A stretch of DNA of 64,000 bases. It comes from Kiritimatiellales bacterium. Its GTDB lineage: Bacteria > Verrucomicrobiota > Kiritimatiellia > Kiritimatiellales > Pontiellaceae. The DNA is taken from positions 1-64,000 of the forward strand of contig QKAU01000065.1 in NCBI GenBank assembly GCA_003246265.1, written 5' to 3'. Positions 53,549 to 60,862 of the stretch are shown piece by piece; position 1 is the stretch's first letter; the number at the start of each line of letters is the position of its first letter. The position numbers and the translations under genes are program-made. The notes below the pieces were generated by a model, which was not told the origin of the DNA, ran no database searches, and worked only from the letters and a program-made list of their open reading frames with translations.

Positions 53549-54793
53549 CTATACATGCAATGAATCGGTCAGGGTCAGGATGGGGAGGAGCAGGCAGATG
53601 GCGATGCTCCCGACGACCGCCGCCACCATGACCAGCAGGATGGGTTCGAGTACCGTCGTGCAGGTGCGGATCATCCGGTCGAGTTCCGAGTCGTATCGCC
53701 GCGTAATGTGCACGAGGCTGCCGGCCAGGTCGCCGGTCTCTTCGCCCACCGCCAGCATGTCGATCAGCAGGCGGGGGAAGACCTTGCCCTGGGCGAGCGG
53801 CTTCGAGATGGTCGCCCCGTCGGTCACCCGCTCCCTGGCCTTGCCGATTTCGTCCGATATCACGACGTTGCTGATAGTCTTTTGCACGATGCCCAGCGCC
53901 GGGAGGACCGAGACGCCGTTGCGCAGAAGGGTGCCGAAGGTCCGGGCGAAATGGGCATAGGCGTTGGTTGTGACGATGTTGCCCATGACCGGGATCCGCA
54001 GTTGTGCCGCATGCCACCACCGCTGTCCTACGCCGTGCCGGATCCACTTGCGCAAGGCCACGACCGCCGCGGCGACAAGGCCCGCCACGATCAGTCCGTA
54101 GCGTGTCAGGAAGCCGCTGATGGCCATCAGGACCAGCGTCGGGCGGGGCAGGGTGGCCCCCATTTCATCGAAGGTGTTGGCGAACTTCGGGACGATGAAC
54201 GCCATCAGATAGATCACCGCCCCGCCGCCGATCACCATGACGATGGCGGGGTAGACCAGTGCACCGACCACCTTGCTCCGCGCATCACGAACACGTTCGA
54301 AATGGATGCAGATGTTTTCCAGCGCATTGGGCAGGTTGCCGCCGGCCTCGCCGGCGCGCACCAGGTTGACGTAGAGCGGCGGGAAGGTTTCAGGATAAAG
54401 CTCGAGCGCGTCGGAAAGCGAGGTGCCCTGGACGATCTCGTCGCGCAGGGTTGCGATGATCTGGCCGGTGGCCCCCTGGCCCTTGCGGGCGGACAGCGTA
54501 TGCAGGGCGCGGCCGATGGTCATGCCCGATGCGACCAGGTCGGAGAGTTCGCGCGAGAAAAGCAGCAGGTCCTGGAGCTTCATCTTCGCCCTGCGCTGGA
54601 AGCCCAGCTCGAACTTCAAACGCTTCCGGCCGCCTTCCTCCTGCTTGATGGTCCTGGTGGTCTCGGTGATGGAGACCGGCACTTGGCCCATCGATTCGAT
54701 GATCCGAACGGCCCCGGCGCGGTCGTTGGCCTCGACCACGCCTTCGACCTTTTCACCCTGCCTGGATCGTCCGATGTATTTGTAGTGCGCCAT
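53549..54793 (-). CDS. gspF: Type II secretion inner-membrane protein GspF
   Basis: A 414-residue polytopic platform protein with the duplicated GspF domain: the first repeat near LLLFSRELSDLVASGMTIG with LRAGEAGGNLPNALENICIH, and the second near FARTFGTLLRNGVSVLPALG with VGEETGDLAGSLVHI. Three membrane helices are visible. GspF couples the cytosolic ATPase to the pseudopilus. The encoded block is F, G, H; the ATPase GspE and secretin GspD are not here. Confidence 0.93.
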   Translation of the reverse strand: MAHYKYIGRSRQGEKVEGVVEANDRAGAVRIIESMGQVPVSITETTRTIKQEEGGRKRLKFELGFQRRAKMKLQDLLLFSRELSDLVASGMTIGRALHTLSARKGQGATGQIIATLRDEIVQGTSLSDALELYPETFPPLYVNLVRAGEAGGNLPNALENICIHFERVRDARSKVVGALVYPAIVMVIGGGAVIYLMAFIVPKFANTFDEMGATLPRPTLVLMAISGFLTRYGLIVAGLVAAAVVALRKWIRHGVGQRWWHAAQLRIPVMGNIVTTNAYAHFARTFGTLLRNGVSVLPALGIVQKTISNVVISDEIGKARERVTDGATISKPLAQGKVFPRLLIDMLAVGEETGDLAGSLVHITRRYDSELDRMIRTCTTVLEPILLVMVAAVVGSIAICLLLPILTLTDSLHV

Positions 54794-54885
54794 GGTGTCG
54801 GTGTTAAACGCCGGGTCATCCCGGATATTTCAACGGTGGTCGAGAATACTGGAAGTGTGCGGGAAGGGAAGCTTGAAAACGGCCT

Positions 54886-55773
54886 CTACGCCCGGGGATG
54901 GAACTTCTGGTGGATCGATTTGAGCCGGTCGGGATGGACGTGGGTGTAGATCTGGGTGGTGGCGATGTCGGCGTGGCCCAGCATCTCCTGGATCACGCGC
55001 AGGGGGGCGCCGTTGGCAAGCAGGTGGCTGGCGAACGAATGGCGCAACGTGTGCGGAGTCACGTTTTTCATGATGCCGGCCTCCTTCGTGTACTGCTTGA
55101 TGAGCTGCCATAGCCGCTGTCGGCAGAGCGGCGTTCCGCGCTTCGAAACGAAAACGGCACCCTCGCAGGGGTCTTCGCAGAGCATGGGTCGGACTTCGTC
55201 CAGATAGCGTTCCAGCAGGTCGGCCGAGTCCCGGGCCACGGGAATGACCCGTTCCTTGCGCCCCTTGCCGACAACCCGGAGATAGCCTTCGTCCAGATGC
55301 AGGTCGGAGAGGTGCAGGTGGGCCAGCTCCGAAACCCGCAGTCCGGACGCATAGAGGATCTCCAGGATGGCGCGATCGCGCACCCCCAGCGGCTTGCGCA
55401 GGTCCGGCGCGTTGAGCAGGAGTTCGACTTCGCGTTCCGACAGCGTGTCAGGGAGGATTTTCCACAGGGTGGGGGAATCCATGGTGTCGGTCACGTTCCT
55501 GTCGAGCAGCCCCTCCTGCTGGAGATAGCGGAAAAAGACCTTGATCGCGACCAGGTGGCGTGAGATCGAGTTGGTCGACATCCCCCGGCCCTTCATGGCC
55601 ATCAGGTGGTCGAGGATCTGCTTCCGGCTGGCCTGGTTCAGCGACGTCACGCCTTTCTGGTCAAGGAAGGCCAGGAATTGGCCGATATCGTCGGCATACG
55701 CCTTGCGCGTGTTGATGCTCAATCCGCGCTCCAGCGAAACATGGTCCAGGAAGCTCTCCAGCAACGCATTCAC
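54886..55773 (-). CDS. xerD: Tyrosine recombinase XerD
   Basis: A 295-residue tyrosine recombinase, the usual XerD/XerC length, that resolves chromosome dimers at dif with its partner. The N-terminal SAM-like domain (RGLSINTRKAYADDIGQFLAF) is followed by the catalytic domain with Arg (ASGLRVSEL), Lys (VGKGRKERVIP), HTLRHSFA, and GHADIATTQIYTH with the catalytic Tyr. The start codon is GTG 55773 without a clear binding site. No dif-like site was recognised nearby. Placement after gspF by 92 bp looks accidental. Confidence 0.92.
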   Translation of the reverse strand: MNALLESFLDHVSLERGLSINTRKAYADDIGQFLAFLDQKGVTSLNQASRKQILDHLMAMKGRGMSTNSISRHLVAIKVFFRYLQQEGLLDRNVTDTMDSPTLWKILPDTLSEREVELLLNAPDLRKPLGVRDRAILEILYASGLRVSELAHLHLSDLHLDEGYLRVVGKGRKERVIPVARDSADLLERYLDEVRPMLCEDPCEGAVFVSKRGTPLCRQRLWQLIKQYTKEAGIMKNVTPHTLRHSFASHLLANGAPLRVIQEMLGHADIATTQIYTHVHPDRLKSIHQKFHPRA

Positions 55774-55846
55774 GTTTTGGTTGTCGGTTAATGGCTACTG
55801 GTTATCAGGCACATGCGCCGATACCAATAACTGGTAACTTGCCGCG
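55774..55846. repeat. Short repetitive spacer with GGTTA(T/A)-type units
   Basis: The 73-bp gap between purC and xerD holds runs such as TTGGTTGTCGGTTAATGG, TACTGGTTATC and, inverted, CCAATAACTGGTAAC. It looks like the low-complexity GGTTAT-type intergenic repeat found in various bacteria. It is a repeat remnant, not a gene. Confidence 0.4.
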
Positions 55847-56740
55847 TCAGCAGCACAATTCCTCGCCTGTGAGCAGGCGGTAGGCTTCGAGATACTTCTC
55901 CCGGGTCTTCATAACGATGTCGTCGGGGAGCACCGGGGCGGGCGGGGTCTTGTCCCAGTCGAGTGTTTCGAGGTAGTCGCGTACGTACTGCTTGTCGAAG
56001 GAGAAGGGCGATGAACCGGGCTTGTAGCTGTCGGCCGGCCAGAAACGCGAACTGTCGGGGGTCAGCACCTCGTCGATCAGGATCAGGTCGTCGCCGATCA
56101 TGCCGAATTCGAACTTGGTGTCGGCGATGATGATCCCCCGGGTCAGGGCATAGTCGGCCGCGGTTTTGTAGAGCTTCAGGCTGATGTCCACCAGCTTCTG
56201 CCCAAGGTCGCTGCCGACGATATCCATCATCTGGCCGGTGGAAATGTTTTCGTCGTGGCCGGTGTCGGCCTTGGTGGAAGGGGTGAAGATCGGCTCGTCG
56301 AGCTTGCCGGCCATCTCGTAGCCCGGCCGCAGGGGCATGCCGCCGATGGTGCCGGACTGCTTGTATTCCTTCCAGCCGGAGCCGATCAGGTAGCCGCGCA
56401 CGATGCACTCAACCGGTAGCAGTTCGGCCTTGCGCACCAGCATCGAGCGCCCCTTGAGCAGCTCGGCATGGGCCTGAAGCTGCGCGGGGAAGCGGGCGAC
56501 GTCGATCGTGACCATGTGGTTCTTCACCACATCGCCGGTGCGTTCGAACCAGAACTTCGAGATCATGTTCAGCACCTTGCCCTTGCCGGGAATCCCGTTG
56601 GGCATGATGCAGTCGAAGGCCGAGATCCGGTCGGAGGCGATGAAAAGGTAGTGGTCGCCCAGGTCGTACACCTCGCGCACCTTGCCGGATTTGAATTTCT
56701 GGATGCCGGGAAGTTCGATTTTCGTGGCGGCTGCGGTCAT
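55847..56740 (-). CDS. purC: Phosphoribosylaminoimidazole-succinocarboxamide synthase
   Basis: A 297-residue SAICAR synthetase, closer in length to the yeast-type long form than to the 237-residue E. coli enzyme. It joins aspartate to CAIR with ATP in purine synthesis. Signatures: KFKSGKVREVYDLGDHYLFIASDRISAFD (read in two parts), ECIVRGYLIGSGWKEY, the DTKFEFG block and LIDEVLTPDSSRFWP. ATG 56740 has GGAGGATCC upstream; an in-frame ATG at 56809 overlaps the terminator and is rejected. It has its own promoter and is followed by xerD. Confidence 0.96.
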   Translation of the reverse strand: MTAAATKIELPGIQKFKSGKVREVYDLGDHYLFIASDRISAFDCIMPNGIPGKGKVLNMISKFWFERTGDVVKNHMVTIDVARFPAQLQAHAELLKGRSMLVRKAELLPVECIVRGYLIGSGWKEYKQSGTIGGMPLRPGYEMAGKLDEPIFTPSTKADTGHDENISTGQMMDIVGSDLGQKLVDISLKLYKTAADYALTRGIIIADTKFEFGMIGDDLILIDEVLTPDSSRFWPADSYKPGSSPFSFDKQYVRDYLETLDWDKTPPAPVLPDDIVMKTREKYLEAYRLLTGEELCC

Positions 56741-56775
56741 GGATCCTCCGTGTTGAATGGTTGAAACTGCCGTGG

Positions 56776-56804
56776 ACTCTACGGGGCATCCAAGAGTGGC
56801 GCAA
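56776..56804 (-). promoter_or_regulatory. Candidate promoter of purC
   Basis: On the minus strand TTGCGC (56804-56799) and TAGAGT (56781-56776) are 17 bp apart, just downstream of the tkt terminator and 35 bp before the purC start. Confidence 0.5.
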
Positions 56805-56810
56805 CCCAAA

Positions 56811-56840
56811 TCAAAACGCCCCGGCCGATGCCGGGGCGCT
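56811..56840 (-). terminator. Intrinsic terminator of tkt
   Basis: A GC-rich stem CGCCCCGGC / GCCGGGGCG (56817-56836) followed on the minus strand by TTTTGATTT. Confidence 0.88.
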
Positions 56841-56869
56841 GGAATCGCTGTCCAGGGTGTCCGGAAGGC

Positions 56870-58852
56870 CTATGCCAGCAGCGCCTTCGCCGTTTCGTAG
56901 ACGTTTTCGGCGGTGAAGCCGAACTCCTTGAGCAGCACCTTGAAGGGGGCGGATGCACCGAAGTCGTCCTTGGCAATCTTCACGCCGCACCGGCCGACGT
57001 AGCGCTCCCAGCCGAAGCTGGTTCCGGCCTCGACGCTCAGGCGCCTGGCGCAGCCGTCCGGCAGGACCGAGGCCTTGTATTCCGCGGTCTGCTTCTCGAA
57101 CAGCTCCCACGAGGGCATGCTGACTACGCGCACATTCCTTCCCTCCGCACCCAGTTTTTGGGCCGCCGCCAGCGTGATTTCCACTTCGGAACCGGTGGCG
57201 AGCATGAGTAGCTCCGGGGCGCCTTCGCCGCTCTGCCAGAGCGTATAGGCCCCCTTGGCCAAATTCTCGGCCGGGGCGTAGACGGTGCGGTCGAGCGTCG
57301 CCAGGTTCTGCCGGGTGAGCAGCAGCGCCGTCGGGCCCGACTGGTTGGTCAGCGCGGCCTTCCATGCTTCGGCGACCTCGGTCGCATCGGCCGGGCGGAT
57401 GACCGTCAGGTTGTGGATCATGCGCAGGCTGGCGCAGGTTTCGATCGGCTGGTGGGTCGGTCCGTCCTCGCCCACGCAGAAGCTGTCGTGGGTGAAGACA
57501 TAGATGACCGGCAGGCCCATGAGCGCGGCCAGCCGCGCGGCGGGGCGGACATAGTCGGCAAAGACCAGGAAGGTGCCGCCGAAGATGCGGAAGCCGCCGT
57601 GCAGCTGCACGCCGTTCATGATGCCGGCCATGCCGAGTTCCCGGACGCCGAAATGGAAGTTCCGGCCGCCAAAGGCGTTCCTGCCGATGTCGCCCAGGCC
57701 TTTCATATAGGTGTTGTTCGATGGGGCGAGGTCGGCAGAGCCGCCGACGAGGAAGGGGATCTCCCTGGCCAAGGCCTGGATAACCTGTCCGGAAGAGGAG
57801 CGGGTCGCCAGGGAGGAGCCCGCCTCGAACTCCGGCAGCTTGCCGGAGAGATCGGGAATGTCTCCGGCCTGGGCCGCCTGCCACGCCTTCGCCAGGGCGG
57901 GGTTGGCGGCGCCCCACGCTTCGAACACGGCGTTCCACGCGGCATTGGCTTCCTGCAGTTCGGCCAGGCGGGCGGCGAAAATCTCGCGCACCTCCTGTGC
58001 GACAAAAAACTTTTCGGAGGGCAGTCCGAGGTTCCGCTTGGTCAGCGCTACTTCCTCCTCGCCAAGCGGCGCGCCGTGGCAGTCGTGGCCGCCGGCCTTG
58101 TTTGGAGAACCAAAACCGATGGTGGTATTGCAGATGACGACGGATGGCTTGCCGGTCTCGGCCTGGGCGGCTTCGATGGCAGCGGCGATTTCGGCGTGGT
58201 TGTGGCCATCGATCTCCTGGACATGCCATCCATAGGCCTCCATGCGCATGCGGACGTCGTCGGTATAGGTGACGTGCGTGTCGCCTTCGATGGAGATGAA
58301 ATTCTGGTCGTAGAAGACGACGAGCTTGCCGAGGGCGTGGTTTCCCGCCAGGGAAAAGACTTCGTGGGAGACGCCTTCCTCGAACTCGCCTTCGGACGCG
58401 ATGACATAGGTGAAGTGGTCGACGACCGATTGGCTGGCGGTATTGAAACGCTCGGCCAACATCTTTTCGGCGATCGCCATGCCGACCGCGTTGGCGCAAC
58501 CCTGGCCCAGCGGTCCGGTGGTGGTTTCGATGCCGGGGGCGTGCCCATATTCCGGATGGCCGGCGGTCTTGGAACCCCATTGGCGGAACTGCTTGAGCTC
58601 TTCCATGGGCAGGTCGTAGCCGGCGAGGTGGAGCAGGCTGTAGAGTAGCATGGAGCCATGGCCGGCAGAGAGGACGAAACGGTCGCGGTCGGCCCAGTCG
58701 GGGTCTTGGGGATTGTGCTTGAGGTAGCGCGTCCACAGGACGGCGGCAACGTCGGCCATGCCCATGGGCATGCCGGGGTGGCCGGAATTGGCGGCCTGGA
58801 CGCCATCCATGGCAAGTCCACGGATCGTATTGGCTGTAAGATTCAGGTTCAT
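56870..58852 (-). CDS. tkt: Transketolase
   Basis: A 660-residue thiamine-diphosphate transketolase, full length, moving two-carbon units between pentose and hexose phosphates. Signatures: LAMDGVQAANSGHPGMPMGM near the start, the GHGSMLLYSLLHL block, the ThDP/Mg motif around GPLGQGCANAVGMAIAE and NTTIGFGSPNKAG, and the central LGDIGRNAFGGRNFHFGVRE and FCVGEDGPTHQPIE (phosphate and His sites). ATG 58852 has GGAG upstream; an in-frame ATG at 58918 is rejected. It has its own promoter and terminator, so it is a single-gene unit. Confidence 0.98.
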   Translation of the reverse strand: MNLNLTANTIRGLAMDGVQAANSGHPGMPMGMADVAAVLWTRYLKHNPQDPDWADRDRFVLSAGHGSMLLYSLLHLAGYDLPMEELKQFRQWGSKTAGHPEYGHAPGIETTTGPLGQGCANAVGMAIAEKMLAERFNTASQSVVDHFTYVIASEGEFEEGVSHEVFSLAGNHALGKLVVFYDQNFISIEGDTHVTYTDDVRMRMEAYGWHVQEIDGHNHAEIAAAIEAAQAETGKPSVVICNTTIGFGSPNKAGGHDCHGAPLGEEEVALTKRNLGLPSEKFFVAQEVREIFAARLAELQEANAAWNAVFEAWGAANPALAKAWQAAQAGDIPDLSGKLPEFEAGSSLATRSSSGQVIQALAREIPFLVGGSADLAPSNNTYMKGLGDIGRNAFGGRNFHFGVRELGMAGIMNGVQLHGGFRIFGGTFLVFADYVRPAARLAALMGLPVIYVFTHDSFCVGEDGPTHQPIETCASLRMIHNLTVIRPADATEVAEAWKAALTNQSGPTALLLTRQNLATLDRTVYAPAENLAKGAYTLWQSGEGAPELLMLATGSEVEITLAAAQKLGAEGRNVRVVSMPSWELFEKQTAEYKASVLPDGCARRLSVEAGTSFGWERYVGRCGVKIAKDDFGASAPFKVLLKEFGFTAENVYETAKALLA

Positions 58853-58904
58853 GGAAGCTCCTCTGGACCGCTTGGCGGCAGTTTGTTTGGAAAATGAAGC
58901 GGCA

Positions 58905-58932
58905 ACGATAGGAGGCACCCCGATTTTTACAA
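58905..58932 (-). promoter_or_regulatory. Candidate promoter of tkt
   Basis: On the minus strand TTGTAA (58932-58927) and TATCGT (58910-58905) are 16 bp apart, 52 bp before the tkt start. Confidence 0.45.
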
Positions 58933-58975
58933 GCCATTTTGGGGAAGGATTGCGGCACTTTCATGGAATGATTGG

Positions 58976-59004
58976 TTGGTGCGTGGCGGTCTTCACCCTA
59001 TAGT
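58976..59004 (+). promoter_or_regulatory. Candidate promoter of the PHP gene
   Basis: TTGGTG (58976-58981) and TATAGT (58999-59004), spacer 17 bp, 25 bp before the GTG start codon. Confidence 0.5.
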
Positions 59005-59029
59005 GCGGTATTTATCTCTGGGGTGTAGC

Positions 59030-59869
59030 GTGATCGATCTGCATGTACATTCGGTATATTCCGACGGAACCAATACGCCGGCCGAGCTGGTGGCCCTGGC
59101 CGGGGAGCGGGGCCTTTCCGCGCTTGCGCTGACCGACCACGACACGGTTGCCGGGATCGGCCCGTTTCTGGAAGCTGCGGCGGGTTCGGGGGTGGAGGCG
59201 GTGCCCGGCATCGAAATCAGCGCCGAATGCGAGCGCGGGACTATGCATATCCTGGGCTATTTCATCGATCCCCGATGCCCGGTGTTGCTGGAGAAGATGG
59301 AGAAGGTCCGGGCAGGGCGGGAAATCCGCAACCAGGAGATCCTCAAGAAACTCAACAAGCTCGGCTACATCCTCATGTGGAGCGACGTGGTCCGGCAGGC
59401 GGGGCGCGACGTTGTCGGGCGGCCCCATTTTGCCGATGCCCTCGTGGCCCGCGGGCATGTGAAAAGCCGCAAGGCCGCCTTCGACCTGCTGCTGGCCAAG
59501 GGGCGGCCGGCCTATGTGGAGCGCTACCGCTTCAGCGCCGCCGATTGCATCGCCCTGATCCGCGCATCCGGAGGCATCTCGGTGCTGGCCCATCCGGCCA
59601 CCATCTACCTGCCGGACGACCAGCTCAAGGCGTTGGTCAAGGAGCTCAAGGCGTGCGGACTGGGCGGGATCGAGGCCTACTACGCCGAACACCACCCGGA
59701 AAACATTGCGCGCTTCAAGGGGTGGGCGGAGGAGTTCGGACTGGTCTGCACCGGAGGCACCGACTATCACGGCGACAATACGCCGGATCTCAAGCTCGGT
59801 AGCGGATTCGGCCAGCTCCGGGTCCCCGACGAAGCGCTGGTCCAGCTCAAGGCCGCGCCACGGGGTTAA
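59030..59869 (+). CDS. PHP-domain phosphoesterase (RNase AM/TrpH-like)
   Basis: A 279-residue PHP-fold metal-dependent phosphoesterase. The metal ligands appear in order: DLHVHSVYSDG, LTDHDTVAG, the GIEISAE segment, HILGYFI, VGRPHFADALV, LAHPAT, and the C-terminal GGTDYHGDN. This ordering matches the YciV/RnaAM-type short PHP proteins, which cleave 5' ends of short RNAs or 3',5'-bisphosphates. The start is GTG 59030; a frame extension to ATG 58976 would cover the promoter. It overlaps the HAD gene end by 4 bp on the opposite strand. Confidence 0.87.
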   Translation: MIDLHVHSVYSDGTNTPAELVALAGERGLSALALTDHDTVAGIGPFLEAAAGSGVEAVPGIEISAECERGTMHILGYFIDPRCPVLLEKMEKVRAGREIRNQEILKKLNKLGYILMWSDVVRQAGRDVVGRPHFADALVARGHVKSRKAAFDLLLAKGRPAYVERYRFSAADCIALIRASGGISVLAHPATIYLPDDQLKALVKELKACGLGGIEAYYAEHHPENIARFKGWAEEFGLVCTGGTDYHGDNTPDLKLGSGFGQLRVPDEALVQLKAAPRG

Positions 59870-60774
59870 ACCAGCAACTCCAGCTGGGCCAGTCCGGTGA
59901 TCACGGCATCGGGCCGCAGTTGACTGCAGCGCGCATCGTTTTCACGCAGCCGCAACGAACGCCGATCCCCGGCGAACAGGACGGTTTTGCACCCGGCGCG
60001 CTTTGCCGTATGGATGTCGTTGAGCATGTCGTTGCCCACGTAGGCTGTTTGCTCCAGGGAAACGCCATGGTTTGCCACCAGTCCGTTGGCGGCCTTCGGG
60101 AAAAGGTCGCGCGAGGGCTTGGCCTTACGTTCCTTGAACGACCAGACGCAGCACTCCGGATCGAATCCGAGGTCTCCGATGCTCTGTCCGAAGAAGGCCT
60201 GGAAGAGCAGGGGGGTGTAGAACTGCGCATTGGAGACGATGCCCAGCACGAGGCCACGCCGCTTCAGGGCGGCGAGCACCTCGAGTGCCCCCGGCATGGG
60301 AGCGACCGGATTGACCCGGCACTCGTATTCCAGGGCGAAACGCTCGACCAGCCCATCCGGTACGGGCCCTTGCGCCAGCACTCCGGAGGCCTGCAGCGCA
60401 GCAAGCACCCGCCGCCAAACTTCGCGGATTTCGACTTCGGGGAAGTCGACGCCGGCGCCCCGGGCTTCCGCATGGCTGGCCAGGATGGCCTCCCTGAGGA
60501 GCGCCTTGCCAAGGATGCCCGCCTCCCCGAGCGACCCGGAGAAGCCGGAGGCTCCGAGTGCCGCGGCGAAAGCCTCGGCCGTGTCGGTTGCCGCCGCAGT
60601 GCCTACATCGCCCGACCCGGAAACGAACAAGGTGCCGTAGACGTCGAACAGCACCGCCTTGATGCCATCGAGCCTGTCCATCCGGGACGGCATGTCGGTC
60701 GGCAGCGGCGCCAGCGGCACCTGGTGTTCCGAGATGATCTGCAACCGTGGATCCATGAACCTATCATTCGCCAT
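59866..60774 (-). CDS. HAD-family hydrolase
   Basis: A 302-residue haloacid-dehalogenase-type hydrolase. Motif I is FDVYGTLF (nucleophile Asp), motif II is GIVSNAQFY, motif III a Lys in ERKAKPS, and motif IV is YVGNDMLNDIHTAK. A cap domain lies between motifs I and II (residues of about 60-160). Substrates are typically sugar or nucleotide phosphates; none can be named. The start is uncertain (ATG 60774 or ATG 60756): neither has a strong binding site. It is convergent with the PHP gene and follows the beta-helix gene. Confidence 0.8.
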   Translation of the reverse strand: MANDRFMDPRLQIISEHQVPLAPLPTDMPSRMDRLDGIKAVLFDVYGTLFVSGSGDVGTAAATDTAEAFAAALGASGFSGSLGEAGILGKALLREAILASHAEARGAGVDFPEVEIREVWRRVLAALQASGVLAQGPVPDGLVERFALEYECRVNPVAPMPGALEVLAALKRRGLVLGIVSNAQFYTPLLFQAFFGQSIGDLGFDPECCVWSFKERKAKPSRDLFPKAANGLVANHGVSLEQTAYVGNDMLNDIHTAKRAGCKTVLFAGDRRSLRLRENDARCSQLRPDAVITGLAQLELLV

Positions 60775-60862
60775 GAAGAGCCGTATGGCAAGGGAGGGAT
60801 GGGTTCAATGTGCCGAGTGGTTGGCCATGGCCGGATTAGACGATGGAGTCGCACCCATCCTG

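Noticed and set aside
54886..55773. The tyrosine recombinase as a phage or integron integrase
   Set aside because: It has the standard XerD length and motifs, sits among housekeeping genes, and no attachment sites, attC-like repeats or cassette genes are nearby.
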